In this document: positions 14,827-21,847 of the stretch, in pieces | How the letters are laid out: each line of letters begins with the position of its first letter | Position numbering within the stretch: the stretch's first letter is position 1 | Assembly (NCBI GenBank): GCA_032334055.1 | Contig: JAUOZS010000001.1 | Span: 2,888,501-2,952,500 of the forward strand | From: Selenomonadales bacterium 4137-cl | Lineage (GTDB): Bacteria; Bacillota; Negativicutes; Sporomusales; UBA7701 | Direction: 5' to 3' | DNA: 64,000 nucleotides | The notes under the pieces: generated by a model | The model's input: only the letters and a program-made list of their open reading frames with translations | Database searches by the model: none | What the model was told of the DNA's origin: nothing | Position numbers and translations under genes: made by a program

Positions 14827-17196
14827 CTATAGCGTCTCATAGGTGGTTCTGGCGATTATCGCATCCTGCGCTTCCCGGGATAAATTGACGAACTGGGTGC
14901 TGTAGCCCGCTACCCTGACCAGCAGATCCCGGTAATCCTCCGGATTCTCCTGGGCCCGGCGCAGGGTCTCGGTCGAAATGACGTTGAACTGGACGTGGAA
15001 AGCGCCGAGGGCGAAATACGCCCTGATCAGGGCAGCCAGATTCTTGAGGTTTCGCTCCGATTTCAGCAGCTCGGGCGCGAATTTGATATTCAGCAGCGTA
15101 CCGCCGGAATGCACGTCGTGGTTGATTTTTGCCACCGACCGCATGGCAGCGGTGGGGCTGGTGAGATCGGTGCCGGCATGCGGCGAAATCCCTTCGGTCA
15201 GTGGGCTTTTCGCCAGTCTGCCGTCCGGAGTCGCGCCGATCACACTGCCGGCGGGAATATAATTGGAAATGCCCATGAACGCCGAATTAAAAGGGGAACC
15301 GAAATAATCCCTGTAGCCCCTGATCTCTTTATAATAGAATTCGCTGATCTCCACCGCGATCGCATCGACGTACTCAATGTCGTTGCCGTATTTGGGGCAC
15401 GCCAACGCCGCCCGCCGCAATTCGCCGTAACCGGCCCAGTCGGCGTCCAGGGCGCGGCAAATCTCCGCCAGCGTATATTTCCGCTCCTCGAACACGAGTT
15501 TCTTGATCATCGCCAGGGAATTGGCCGAATCGGCCACGCCGATGCCGGTCAGAACCGGCCCGACATTATACTTGGCGCCGCCCTTGCTCAGGTCTCTCCC
15601 CTTATCCATACAACCGTCCACCAGCATGGATAAATAGGGCCTCGGCACCATTTCGGCATGAATTTGCTGGGCGGTAATCGTACCGACGACCGAATGCTTG
15701 ATGAGATACGCGAGTTGCCTGAAATAAGCGGCCTTGACCTCTTCATAGCTCGCGAACTCCGCCGCCGGCCTTTCCGGTAGCCCCATGGCCTGGCCGGTAA
15801 TGCGGCTTTTGCCGCCGTTCAGCGCATACTCGACAGCAGCCGCCAGGTTGATGCTGACCGCCGATGTCCACTCGCCCACCTTGCGGAAATGCGGTACCAC
15901 ACAACCGCAGTTGTTCCAGTCGCGCGCATCTTCCGGCGACAACCCGGCCGCCAGCAGCATCTCCGAACCGGCCCGGTCGTTGTGGACGGCCGGAAAGCCG
16001 GTGCCGACGCCGATCAGCTTGCAAACCGCCAGCAGGAATTCGTCCGGGCTGTCCGGATGGATGCGCACACTGAGGCCCGGCTGGTGAGTCTTCACATTTT
16101 CCGTAGCCTTCAGGCACATATAGGACAGTTCGTTGGTCGCGTCGCGGCCGTCGCGCGCTCTGCCGCCCACCGTCAGGTTCTGAAAAGAATTGTAGCCGGC
16201 GAAAAATTTGGCGGTATTGCTGGAAATGGCCCAGACCCATTCCGACAGCTTGATCCACAGCGCCTCGACCAGTTCCTGGCCCTTTTCCCGGGTAAGAACG
16301 CCTGCCGCTATGTCTTTGCTGTAATACGGATACATATATTGATCAAAGCGGCCCAGGTTCAGCGCCAGCGAATTCTCGGACAGGACCGACCCCAACTGGG
16401 TGAACCACACGGTCTGTATGGCTTCATAGAAGGTTTCGGGAGGCTGCTCCGGCACCTTGCGGCATATTCTCGCGATCTCCAGCAGCTCGGCTTTACGACC
16501 GGCGACTTTTTCGGCTTGGGCAAGCTCGGTCGCCTTATCGGCGTACCGGCGGGCCAGGGTGATGATTCCGTCGCATACCAGCACGGCCGCCCGATAAAAA
16601 GTGATTTTATCCAGATCGTCCGCGGTAACCGGCTCCAATTCCGCCAGATGGGCAAGCGCTTCGGCTTTAAGCCCGCCAAACCCCTTCTTGAATATCACAT
16701 CCTGGTAATCGGCCGTAACCTCGCCTACGGCGCTGCGCCATTTGGAGTCATTGTCGATGATGCCGGTATCGATGAGAATTTTGGCCGTCTCCGGGTTGAT
16801 CCGCGCCAGAAAAGTTTCTTCCAGCGACTTGCCCCGCCAGTACGGGAAAATCTCCTGGCGCAGCTTTTCTTTAGCCTCGGCCTCGATCAGGTATGGGTCC
16901 TGTGTCCGGCTTTCGAACGAATCAAGCTCATCATCAACCCATTTCCAGGAATACTCGGGGCAGATGATCCCGGACTTGCGAAACTCGCCGATCGACCCGA
17001 CCAGCAATTCGTCGTCAAAAATGGTTGCCGGAATGCTCGCGCACACTTCCTTAAAAGCCATGGCGCGCCTGATTATGATTGCTTCGCCCTCGGTCTTTTT
17101 GTGGGACGCGGTAAATACTTCGGCCCGTTTTATGCTGATGGACGGTTTCGATGCTATGTACGACTTCTTGAATTCTTCGATCCGTTTGCTGGACAT
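14827..17196 (-). CDS. Glycyl radical enzyme of the PFL-like superfamily, unassigned subgroup
   Basis: A 789-residue glycyl radical enzyme. The C-terminal radical loop 'RVAGYSTQFVNLS' places the glycyl radical at Gly764. The active-site thiyl cysteine is Cys432 in 'NNCGCVVP'. Known dehydratases and C-N/C-S lyases (glycerol dehydratase, CutC, HypD, IslA) have Glu two residues after this Cys. Here it is Val434, and an extra Cys430 precedes it. The length and the N-terminal segment 'ISIKRAEVFTASHKK' resemble HypD-type enzymes, but the missing Glu argues against the same base-assisted chemistry. The protein is cytosolic and oxygen-sensitive. It is coupled to its activase gene and preceded by a GntR gene with operator-like repeats. 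ATG at 17196 follows GAGGAGG. The reaction is unknown. Confidence 0.9.
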   Translation of the reverse strand: MSSKRIEEFKKSYIASKPSISIKRAEVFTASHKKTEGEAIIIRRAMAFKEVCASIPATIFDDELLVGSIGEFRKSGIICPEYSWKWVDDELDSFESRTQDPYLIEAEAKEKLRQEIFPYWRGKSLEETFLARINPETAKILIDTGIIDNDSKWRSAVGEVTADYQDVIFKKGFGGLKAEALAHLAELEPVTADDLDKITFYRAAVLVCDGIITLARRYADKATELAQAEKVAGRKAELLEIARICRKVPEQPPETFYEAIQTVWFTQLGSVLSENSLALNLGRFDQYMYPYYSKDIAAGVLTREKGQELVEALWIKLSEWVWAISSNTAKFFAGYNSFQNLTVGGRARDGRDATNELSYMCLKATENVKTHQPGLSVRIHPDSPDEFLLAVCKLIGVGTGFPAVHNDRAGSEMLLAAGLSPEDARDWNNCGCVVPHFRKVGEWTSAVSINLAAAVEYALNGGKSRITGQAMGLPERPAAEFASYEEVKAAYFRQLAYLIKHSVVGTITAQQIHAEMVPRPYLSMLVDGCMDKGRDLSKGGAKYNVGPVLTGIGVADSANSLAMIKKLVFEERKYTLAEICRALDADWAGYGELRRAALACPKYGNDIEYVDAIAVEISEFYYKEIRGYRDYFGSPFNSAFMGISNYIPAGSVIGATPDGRLAKSPLTEGISPHAGTDLTSPTAAMRSVAKINHDVHSGGTLLNIKFAPELLKSERNLKNLAALIRAYFALGAFHVQFNVISTETLRRAQENPEDYRDLLVRVAGYSTQFVNLSREAQDAIIARTTYETL

Positions 17197-17245
17197 GGTA
17201 TACCTCCTCGTTTAATGCCCGCCGGCGTACACTCGCCTACATGTT

Positions 17246-17273
17246 ATCGATTTTCGATTTTCGAATGTATACC
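17246..17273. promoter_or_regulatory. Operator-like repeat between gntR and the glycyl radical enzyme gene
   Basis: The stretch contains ATCGATTTTCGATTTTCGAA followed by TGTATACC. Its core, 17254-17271, is an exact 18-base inverted copy of 18033-18050 on the other side of gntR. It lies about 50-75 bases before the glycyl radical enzyme start, a sensible place for a repressor or activator to act on that gene. Confidence 0.55.
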
Positions 17274-17309
17274 GAACAAACAATCCTAAATCCGCTCCTG
17301 ATAACGGCG

Positions 17310-17975
17310 TTACCCGCTCAAATATCGGCCCAAATTGACGCTCGCATCAGCCATATGCCTGCGCAACAAAGCCTGCGCGGCTGCAACGTCTTGTCGGGCA
17401 CAGGCCTGCAACAACTCCCGGTGCTCCGCCTGCGACTTCGCCTGATAGTTCATCGTCGACAAATACAGGCGCATGTATCGTTCGACGTTGTTATGCATGG
17501 TCTGGATCAAAGTAAGCAATTTGGGTCTTCCGGCAGCCCGGTACAGAGTCTCGTGGAACTGCCAGTTAAGTTCCCCCCAGTGTCGGCCGTGAGGTTCGGC
17601 ATCCGCCTTGCATAATATGCTCCCGGCGGCAGCGATATCGGTCTCCGTCAAATTGGGAATCGCCAGTTCCAGCGCCCCTAATTCGAGAAACAGCCGGATA
17701 TCGAATATTTCCCTGGCTTCGTCCGCGGACAGTTCGCTGACAACAGCCCCCCGGTTGGGATAAAACCGCACTAATCCTTCGGCTTCCAGGCTCTTCAACG
17801 CCTCCCGCACGACGCTGAGACTGACGCTGAACTTTGTGGCCAATTCTTCCTGCTTCAGCTGGACGCCGCCGCTTAGTCCCCCGGCAATTATCTCTTCGCG
17901 CAGAATGTTGGCGATCATGCCGGGAAGCGTACGATGCAAAATCGGTGCGTCTGTCTGCCCATTATTATTCTTCAT
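17310..17975 (-). CDS. GntR family (FadR/FCD subgroup) transcriptional regulator
   Basis: A 221-residue regulator. The N-terminal winged helix-turn-helix ('LKQEELATKFSVSLSVVREA', then 'GLVRFYPNRGAVVSEL') covers about residues 15-85, followed by an all-helical FCD effector domain ('ELNWQFHETLYRAAG', 'EHRELLQAC', 'RRHMADA') with the acidic/histidine residues that often bind a metal and a carboxylate ligand. It is encoded inside the catabolic cluster, between the two enolase-type genes and the glycyl radical enzyme gene. An 18-bp element is repeated in opposite orientation on both sides of the gene, so self-regulation and local control are likely. The ligand is unknown. Confidence 0.9.
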   Translation of the reverse strand: MKNNNGQTDAPILHRTLPGMIANILREEIIAGGLSGGVQLKQEELATKFSVSLSVVREALKSLEAEGLVRFYPNRGAVVSELSADEAREIFDIRLFLELGALELAIPNLTETDIAAAGSILCKADAEPHGRHWGELNWQFHETLYRAAGRPKLLTLIQTMHNNVERYMRLYLSTMNYQAKSQAEHRELLQACARQDVAAAQALLRRHMADASVNLGRYLSG

Positions 17976-17981
17976 ACTTCC

Positions 17982-18009
17982 ACTATATAATTTTTCGCGT
18001 CAATTGCAA
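17982..18009 (-). promoter_or_regulatory. Sigma-70-type promoter candidate for gntR
   Basis: On the minus strand TTGCAA (18009-18004) and TATAGT (17987-17982) are 16 bases apart. The -10 box is so close to the ATG at 17975 that the transcript would have almost no leader, so the true start site may differ. Confidence 0.35.
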
Positions 18010-18022
18010 GTGTTTTTCGACA

Positions 18023-18051
18023 TTGTATACAATATACATTCGAAAATCGAT
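18023..18051. promoter_or_regulatory. Operator-like palindrome plus shared 18-bp element upstream of gntR
   Basis: TTGTATACAA (18023-18032) is a perfect ten-base palindrome. The adjoining 18033-18050 is the inverted match of 17254-17271. GntR/FCD regulators typically bind short T-G-T-A-x-A-C-A palindromes, so this is a good autoregulatory site candidate. Confidence 0.55.
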
Positions 18052-18067
18052 GTGGTGCTACTTACTA

Positions 18068-19180
18068 TTATTTAATCACATCGCAACTGACCATCATCCG
18101 GTCGATCGCCTTCGTATCAACTTCGTAGCGCACGCCGTTGGTCTCGTCCGGCACGATGAGAGTGCAGCGCGGGGTGATGTCCACGACGGGAAGGGTGATA
18201 TCCTCGGCGAAGTAGCGCTTGCTGGCGGCGATATCGTGGGCCAGGGAGGCGAAGTTCGGCAGGCTGGCGAACGATATGTTCTGCACCCGGCCGATACCCA
18301 GCTCGGTCATGCCGCCTACCCAGACCGGGATATTGTTCTTTTGGCACAGGTCGTGGATTTTTTTTGATTCGTACAGGCCGCCGCAGCGGCTGGACTTGAT
18401 GTTGATGATCTTGCAGCTTCCCAGTTCGATGGCCTTACGGGCGGTATCGACGGACACGATGCTTTCGTCCAGGCAAATCGGGGTTTTTATCGCTTTCTGC
18501 AGCACCGCGTGGTCGACAATATCATCCTCGGCCAGCGGCTGCTCGATGTACTGAAGGTTGAGGTCATCCATCGCCTTGAACAGCTCGATATCGGCCAGCG
18601 TATAGTCCGAATTGGCGTCCACCGTCAAGACGATATCCGGATAGTGTCGCCGGACTTCCCGCAGCACTTCGATATCCTTGCCGGGCTTGATCTTTATTTT
18701 GGTCCGGTGATATCCCTCGGCCAGGTATTTTTCGATTTTTTCGAGCAGTGCCGGGATGGTCGGCTCGATGCCCAGGCTCACGCCAACCTTGACCTCGTCC
18801 TGCGTGCCGCCGAGCAACGTCTTGAGCGACTTGCCCTCCCGCTGGGCCTGCAGCTCCCACAGCGCGTTCTCGATACTGGCCTTGGCCAGGCGGTTGCCGA
18901 CGATAAACGCGACCTTAGCCATAAATTCCGCCGGACCAACGATATCCTGGTGCAAGATGGCAGGCGCGATCATATTTTTGATGATATGCAGGCACGTCCC
19001 GTTATCCTCGGGATTATAGAGCGGCGCGTAAAAGGCTTTGCACTCGCCGTAGCCGACAAGGCCTTCCGAATAGACCTTTACGATCAGGGCATCGCGTTCC
19101 ACAAAACGGGTAAAGCTGGTTTCGAAAGGGTGCACGAAAGGCGTTTTCACCCGGATAATATCGATACGGTCAATTCTCAT
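18068..19180 (-). CDS. Enolase-superfamily enzyme, N-succinylamino-acid racemase/OSBS-like (copy 1)
   Basis: A 370-residue enolase-superfamily protein of the muconate-lactonizing subgroup, closest in pattern to the NSAR/OSBS family. The catalytic set is complete: KxK at Lys161/Lys163 ('KIKIKPGKD'), metal ligands Asp188 ('TVDANSDY'), Glu213 ('YIEQPL') and Asp238 ('CLDES'), and the second base Lys262 ('NIKSSRCGG'). The positions agree within one residue with the Amycolatopsis enzyme. NSAR enzymes epimerise N-acyl amino acids; OSBS makes o-succinylbenzoate. No menaquinone genes are near, and two M20 peptidase genes follow in the cluster, so racemisation of an N-acyl amino acid is the better guess. 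Other enolase-family reactions remain possible. Confidence 0.85.
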   Translation of the reverse strand: MRIDRIDIIRVKTPFVHPFETSFTRFVERDALIVKVYSEGLVGYGECKAFYAPLYNPEDNGTCLHIIKNMIAPAILHQDIVGPAEFMAKVAFIVGNRLAKASIENALWELQAQREGKSLKTLLGGTQDEVKVGVSLGIEPTIPALLEKIEKYLAEGYHRTKIKIKPGKDIEVLREVRRHYPDIVLTVDANSDYTLADIELFKAMDDLNLQYIEQPLAEDDIVDHAVLQKAIKTPICLDESIVSVDTARKAIELGSCKIINIKSSRCGGLYESKKIHDLCQKNNIPVWVGGMTELGIGRVQNISFASLPNFASLAHDIAASKRYFAEDITLPVVDITPRCTLIVPDETNGVRYEVDTKAIDRMMVSCDVIK

Positions 19181-19203
19181 CCTTATCTTATCCTCCCCGG
19201 CAA

Positions 19204-19267
19204 ATATGCGGCCGTTCGTAAAGGCCAGCCGCTTGTGGCCTCCGGGGCTTTACGAACGACCGCAAAT
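19204..19267 (-). repeat. Long hairpin between the two enolase-type genes
   Basis: The arms 19204-19222 and 19249-19267 pair at 17 of 19 positions (core GTTCGTAAA with TTTACGAAC). Inside them GGCC pairs with GGCC. There is no T-run. It probably separates or stabilises the messages of the two paralogues and gives them different expression levels. Confidence 0.5.
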
Positions 19268-19282
19268 ACGTCGCCTTAAAAA

Positions 19283-20395
19283 CTAGCGCACAATCTCTTT
19301 CTTCTCATAAGTAAACTTATCCACTATTTCCGGAATAAGGTCAAACCCGATGCCCGGTCTGGCCGGGACTTCAACCATGGCGTTCTTGTCGATAGTGATC
19401 GGCGGCGTGATAAGGTCCTGATGCCAGTAGCGGGTTGAAGCGGGCAGATCGCCGGGGAATTTGTAGTTCGGCAGAGATGCTATGGCGATATTGTGGGCTC
19501 GGGCGATACCGGTATCCAGCATGCCGCCGCACCACACCGGAATATCATGGACCGCGCACAGGTCATGGACCTTCTTGGCCTGAGTCAGGCCGCCGACCCG
19601 CGCCACTTTGATATTGATGGTCTTGGTGCTGCCCAGCTCGATGGCGTGACGCGCGTCATCCACAGAGTGGATGCTCTCGTCCAGGCAGATCCTGGTTTTC
19701 ATGACAGCCTGCAGCTTGGCGTGATCGACAATATCGTCATGAGACAACGGCTGCTCGATCATGATCATGCCCAGACAGTCCATTTCCTTGAACAGGTCGA
19801 TATCCTTCAGGGTATAGGCGGAATTGGCGTCAGCCATGAGCATGATGTCGCCGAAACGCTTGCGGATGGCCTCCAGGTATTTGATGTCTTTGCCGGGCTT
19901 TATCTTTACCTTGACCCGGCGATAGCCCTCGGCCATGAACTGGTCCACCGCCTTCAGCAGCGCGTCGGGGCTCTCCTGAATGCCGATGCTGATCCCTGTT
20001 TCCACCTTGTCCCGCGTGCCGCCCAGCGCCTGGGACAGCGTGATATTCCTCTCCTTGGCGTACAGATCCCACAGTGCGCAGTCGAGGGCCGACTTGGCCA
20101 TATTGTTGCGCCGGATCTGGGAAAACGGTTCAGCCAGTTCTTCCGGGTGGTTGATTTCCCCTTGGCTGAAGAGGATGGGAATAAGGAAATCGTTCAGCAT
20201 ATGCCAGCCGGTGGTGGTCGTCTCTTCGCTATACCAGGGGCTGGCGAAAGCGGGACAGTCGCCGTAGCCGACATGATCCTTGGTATGGAGCGCGGCAAGT
20301 ATGAAATGCTTTTCCGCCATGGCCCCGAAGCTGGTCTCAAACGGAGTTTTAAATGTGACTTTCATCTTACGCAATACGATTTTTTCTATCTTCAT
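19283..20395 (-). CDS. Enolase-superfamily enzyme, N-succinylamino-acid racemase/OSBS-like (copy 2)
   Basis: A 370-residue paralogue of the neighbouring gene, with Lys162/Lys164 ('KVKIKPGKD'), Asp189 ('ADANSAY'), Glu214 ('MIEQPL'), Asp239 ('CLDES') and Lys263 ('NIKVARVGG'). All catalytic residues are kept in both copies, so both should be active. They differ in the N-terminal capping domain and in the 20s loop ('TSFGAMAEKHF' against 'TSFTRFVERDA'), the region that selects substrate in this superfamily. That points to two substrates and not to simple dosage. It follows the MFS transporter gene by 47 bases. Assignment to racemase against cycloisomerase remains open. Confidence 0.85.
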   Translation of the reverse strand: MKIEKIVLRKMKVTFKTPFETSFGAMAEKHFILAALHTKDHVGYGDCPAFASPWYSEETTTTGWHMLNDFLIPILFSQGEINHPEELAEPFSQIRRNNMAKSALDCALWDLYAKERNITLSQALGGTRDKVETGISIGIQESPDALLKAVDQFMAEGYRRVKVKIKPGKDIKYLEAIRKRFGDIMLMADANSAYTLKDIDLFKEMDCLGMIMIEQPLSHDDIVDHAKLQAVMKTRICLDESIHSVDDARHAIELGSTKTINIKVARVGGLTQAKKVHDLCAVHDIPVWCGGMLDTGIARAHNIAIASLPNYKFPGDLPASTRYWHQDLITPPITIDKNAMVEVPARPGIGFDLIPEIVDKFTYEKKEIVR

Positions 20396-20442
20396 GTCTT
20401 CTTCCTCCTCACACCCGTGTCAATTCATGCTCATGGCAGGGA

Positions 20443-21672
20443 TCAGTCCTCCACCATGGTTGTAATCTTATTGGTCCTTCTAATCGTCAGGCTGGTCACC
20501 ACCGACAGGCAGGCAGCCCCGATTAGGAACCAGAACGCCGCGTCGTACGAGCCGCCGAAGGCGCTGATCAAAAGGCCGATAATCAGCGGCGAGACAAAGC
20601 CGGCCGATTGCCCGCCGAAGTTGATCATGCCGGCGGCCGACCCGACCACTCTGCCGGGGAACATTTTCATCGGCAATGCCATTGTGGTCGCCAGTACGAA
20701 GGATTTAAAGAAATATACCAGGCACTGGAAAGCGATTACCGAGGTAATGGTTGCGGCATGGGCCATTAAATAAAGGAACACGGCGGTCATGGTTGCGCTG
20801 ATTACCAGCAGGTATTTTTCTTTGCCGTCAAAGAAGCGGACCATGACCCAGCCGCCGATCGCCGTCGCGATCCCCGCGGCGATAAACGGGAAGGGCAACG
20901 CCATCCCGACCGCTTTCAGGTTCATGTGGCGCACGGTCAGAAGATAGGTTGGCATCCAGGAATCCAGCCCTTTATTCACCAGGCTGAGACCGAACCAGGT
21001 AATGACGAGCTGCCACATCAGCGGCATTTTAAGCAACGTTTTCGTGTCCACTTTTTCTTTAGCGGCCTTTTCCTGGCCTTCAATAGAGTGCTCCTGCTTA
21101 TTCGAACGCACCATAAACCAATAAATGGCGACAAAGACGATGCCGGCGATGCCGATGGCGAAAAACATGTGCCGCCAACCGGCGTACAGGATCAGCGGGG
21201 CTACTATCATCGGCGCAATGGCGCTGCCGATATAGTTTGAAGACAAGAGCGCGCTTGTCATTTTGGGCCTTTCGATTTTGGAGAAATTCTCGGCTACCCC
21301 TTTTAAGCTGGCGGGCGGAAAGATGCCTTCGCCTAAACCGAAAACAAAGCGAATGACGATCAAAGATGCCAATGACCATGCCAAGCCGGTGATCATCGTG
21401 AAAACCGACCAGAAAAAGATTGCGATTATAATTACTTTTTTCGAGCCGAATCTATCGGCCAGCCAGCCGCCGGGAATCTGCATCAGCGAGTACCCGATGA
21501 AAAACGTACTCAGCACCACGCCCATCGCTTTAGGATCCAAGCTGAAGTCTTTGGCGATCGCCGCCATCGCAAAGCTTATCGCCGCCCGGTCGATATACGA
21601 CACGCACCAACCAAGATATAAAAGTGCAAAAACGATATACTTCCCGGCACCCTTTTTAAGTGTGGTTCCCAC
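20443..21672 (-). CDS. MFS transporter, anion:cation symporter (ACS) family
   Basis: A 409-residue, 12-helix major facilitator. It begins 'YIVFALLYLGWCVSYIDRAA' and has 'GGWLADRFGSKK' in the loop between helices 2 and 3 and 'GLGEGIFPPASLKG' in helix 4, all typical of ACS-family carriers of hexuronates, galactonate, phthalate and other organic anions. The GTG start at 21672 has AGGGGGAAGG upstream. It is the first gene of the minus-strand cluster and faces the divergent regulator gene, so it likely imports the anionic starting compound. With AbgT at the far end, the cluster has two importers of different families. Confidence 0.9.
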   Translation of the reverse strand: MGTTLKKGAGKYIVFALLYLGWCVSYIDRAAISFAMAAIAKDFSLDPKAMGVVLSTFFIGYSLMQIPGGWLADRFGSKKVIIIAIFFWSVFTMITGLAWSLASLIVIRFVFGLGEGIFPPASLKGVAENFSKIERPKMTSALLSSNYIGSAIAPMIVAPLILYAGWRHMFFAIGIAGIVFVAIYWFMVRSNKQEHSIEGQEKAAKEKVDTKTLLKMPLMWQLVITWFGLSLVNKGLDSWMPTYLLTVRHMNLKAVGMALPFPFIAAGIATAIGGWVMVRFFDGKEKYLLVISATMTAVFLYLMAHAATITSVIAFQCLVYFFKSFVLATTMALPMKMFPGRVVGSAAGMINFGGQSAGFVSPLIIGLLISAFGGSYDAAFWFLIGAACLSVVTSLTIRRTNKITTMVED

Positions 21673-21744
21673 AAACCTTCCCCCTTCTTGTATAGTCTAC
21701 CTCACCAGCCAAGCAATCAATGATAAAGTTGTAAACCACGATTT

Positions 21745-21780
21745 ATCCCCTAGGGATTTCTCTCTATTAATGCTATTATA
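21745..21780 (-). promoter_or_regulatory. Promoter -10 box and palindrome in the divergent MFS/regulator interval
   Basis: TATAAT on the minus strand (21780-21775) is a consensus -10 for the MFS operon; the -35 side is weak (TTTAAA, 16 bases upstream). The palindrome ATCCC-CTA-GGGAT (21745-21757) falls about 10-20 bases past the expected start point, a position suited to a repressor. The interval serves both divergent genes. Confidence 0.4.
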
Positions 21781-21847
21781 TAAACAACAAAACGACTTTA
21801 AATCGTCCTTATATCGTCTCGAAATACTTGGGGGATTGGAGAAAATC

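Noticed and set aside
14827..17196. Pyruvate formate-lyase, HypD or CutC
   Set aside because: The adjacent Cys-Cys of PFL and the Cys-Val-Glu of HypD and CutC are both absent, and no matching partner genes such as proC or microcompartment genes are present.
18068..20395. Menaquinone o-succinylbenzoate synthase (MenC)
   Set aside because: The motifs allow it, but two copies lie in a catabolic cluster with peptidases and no men genes are present.
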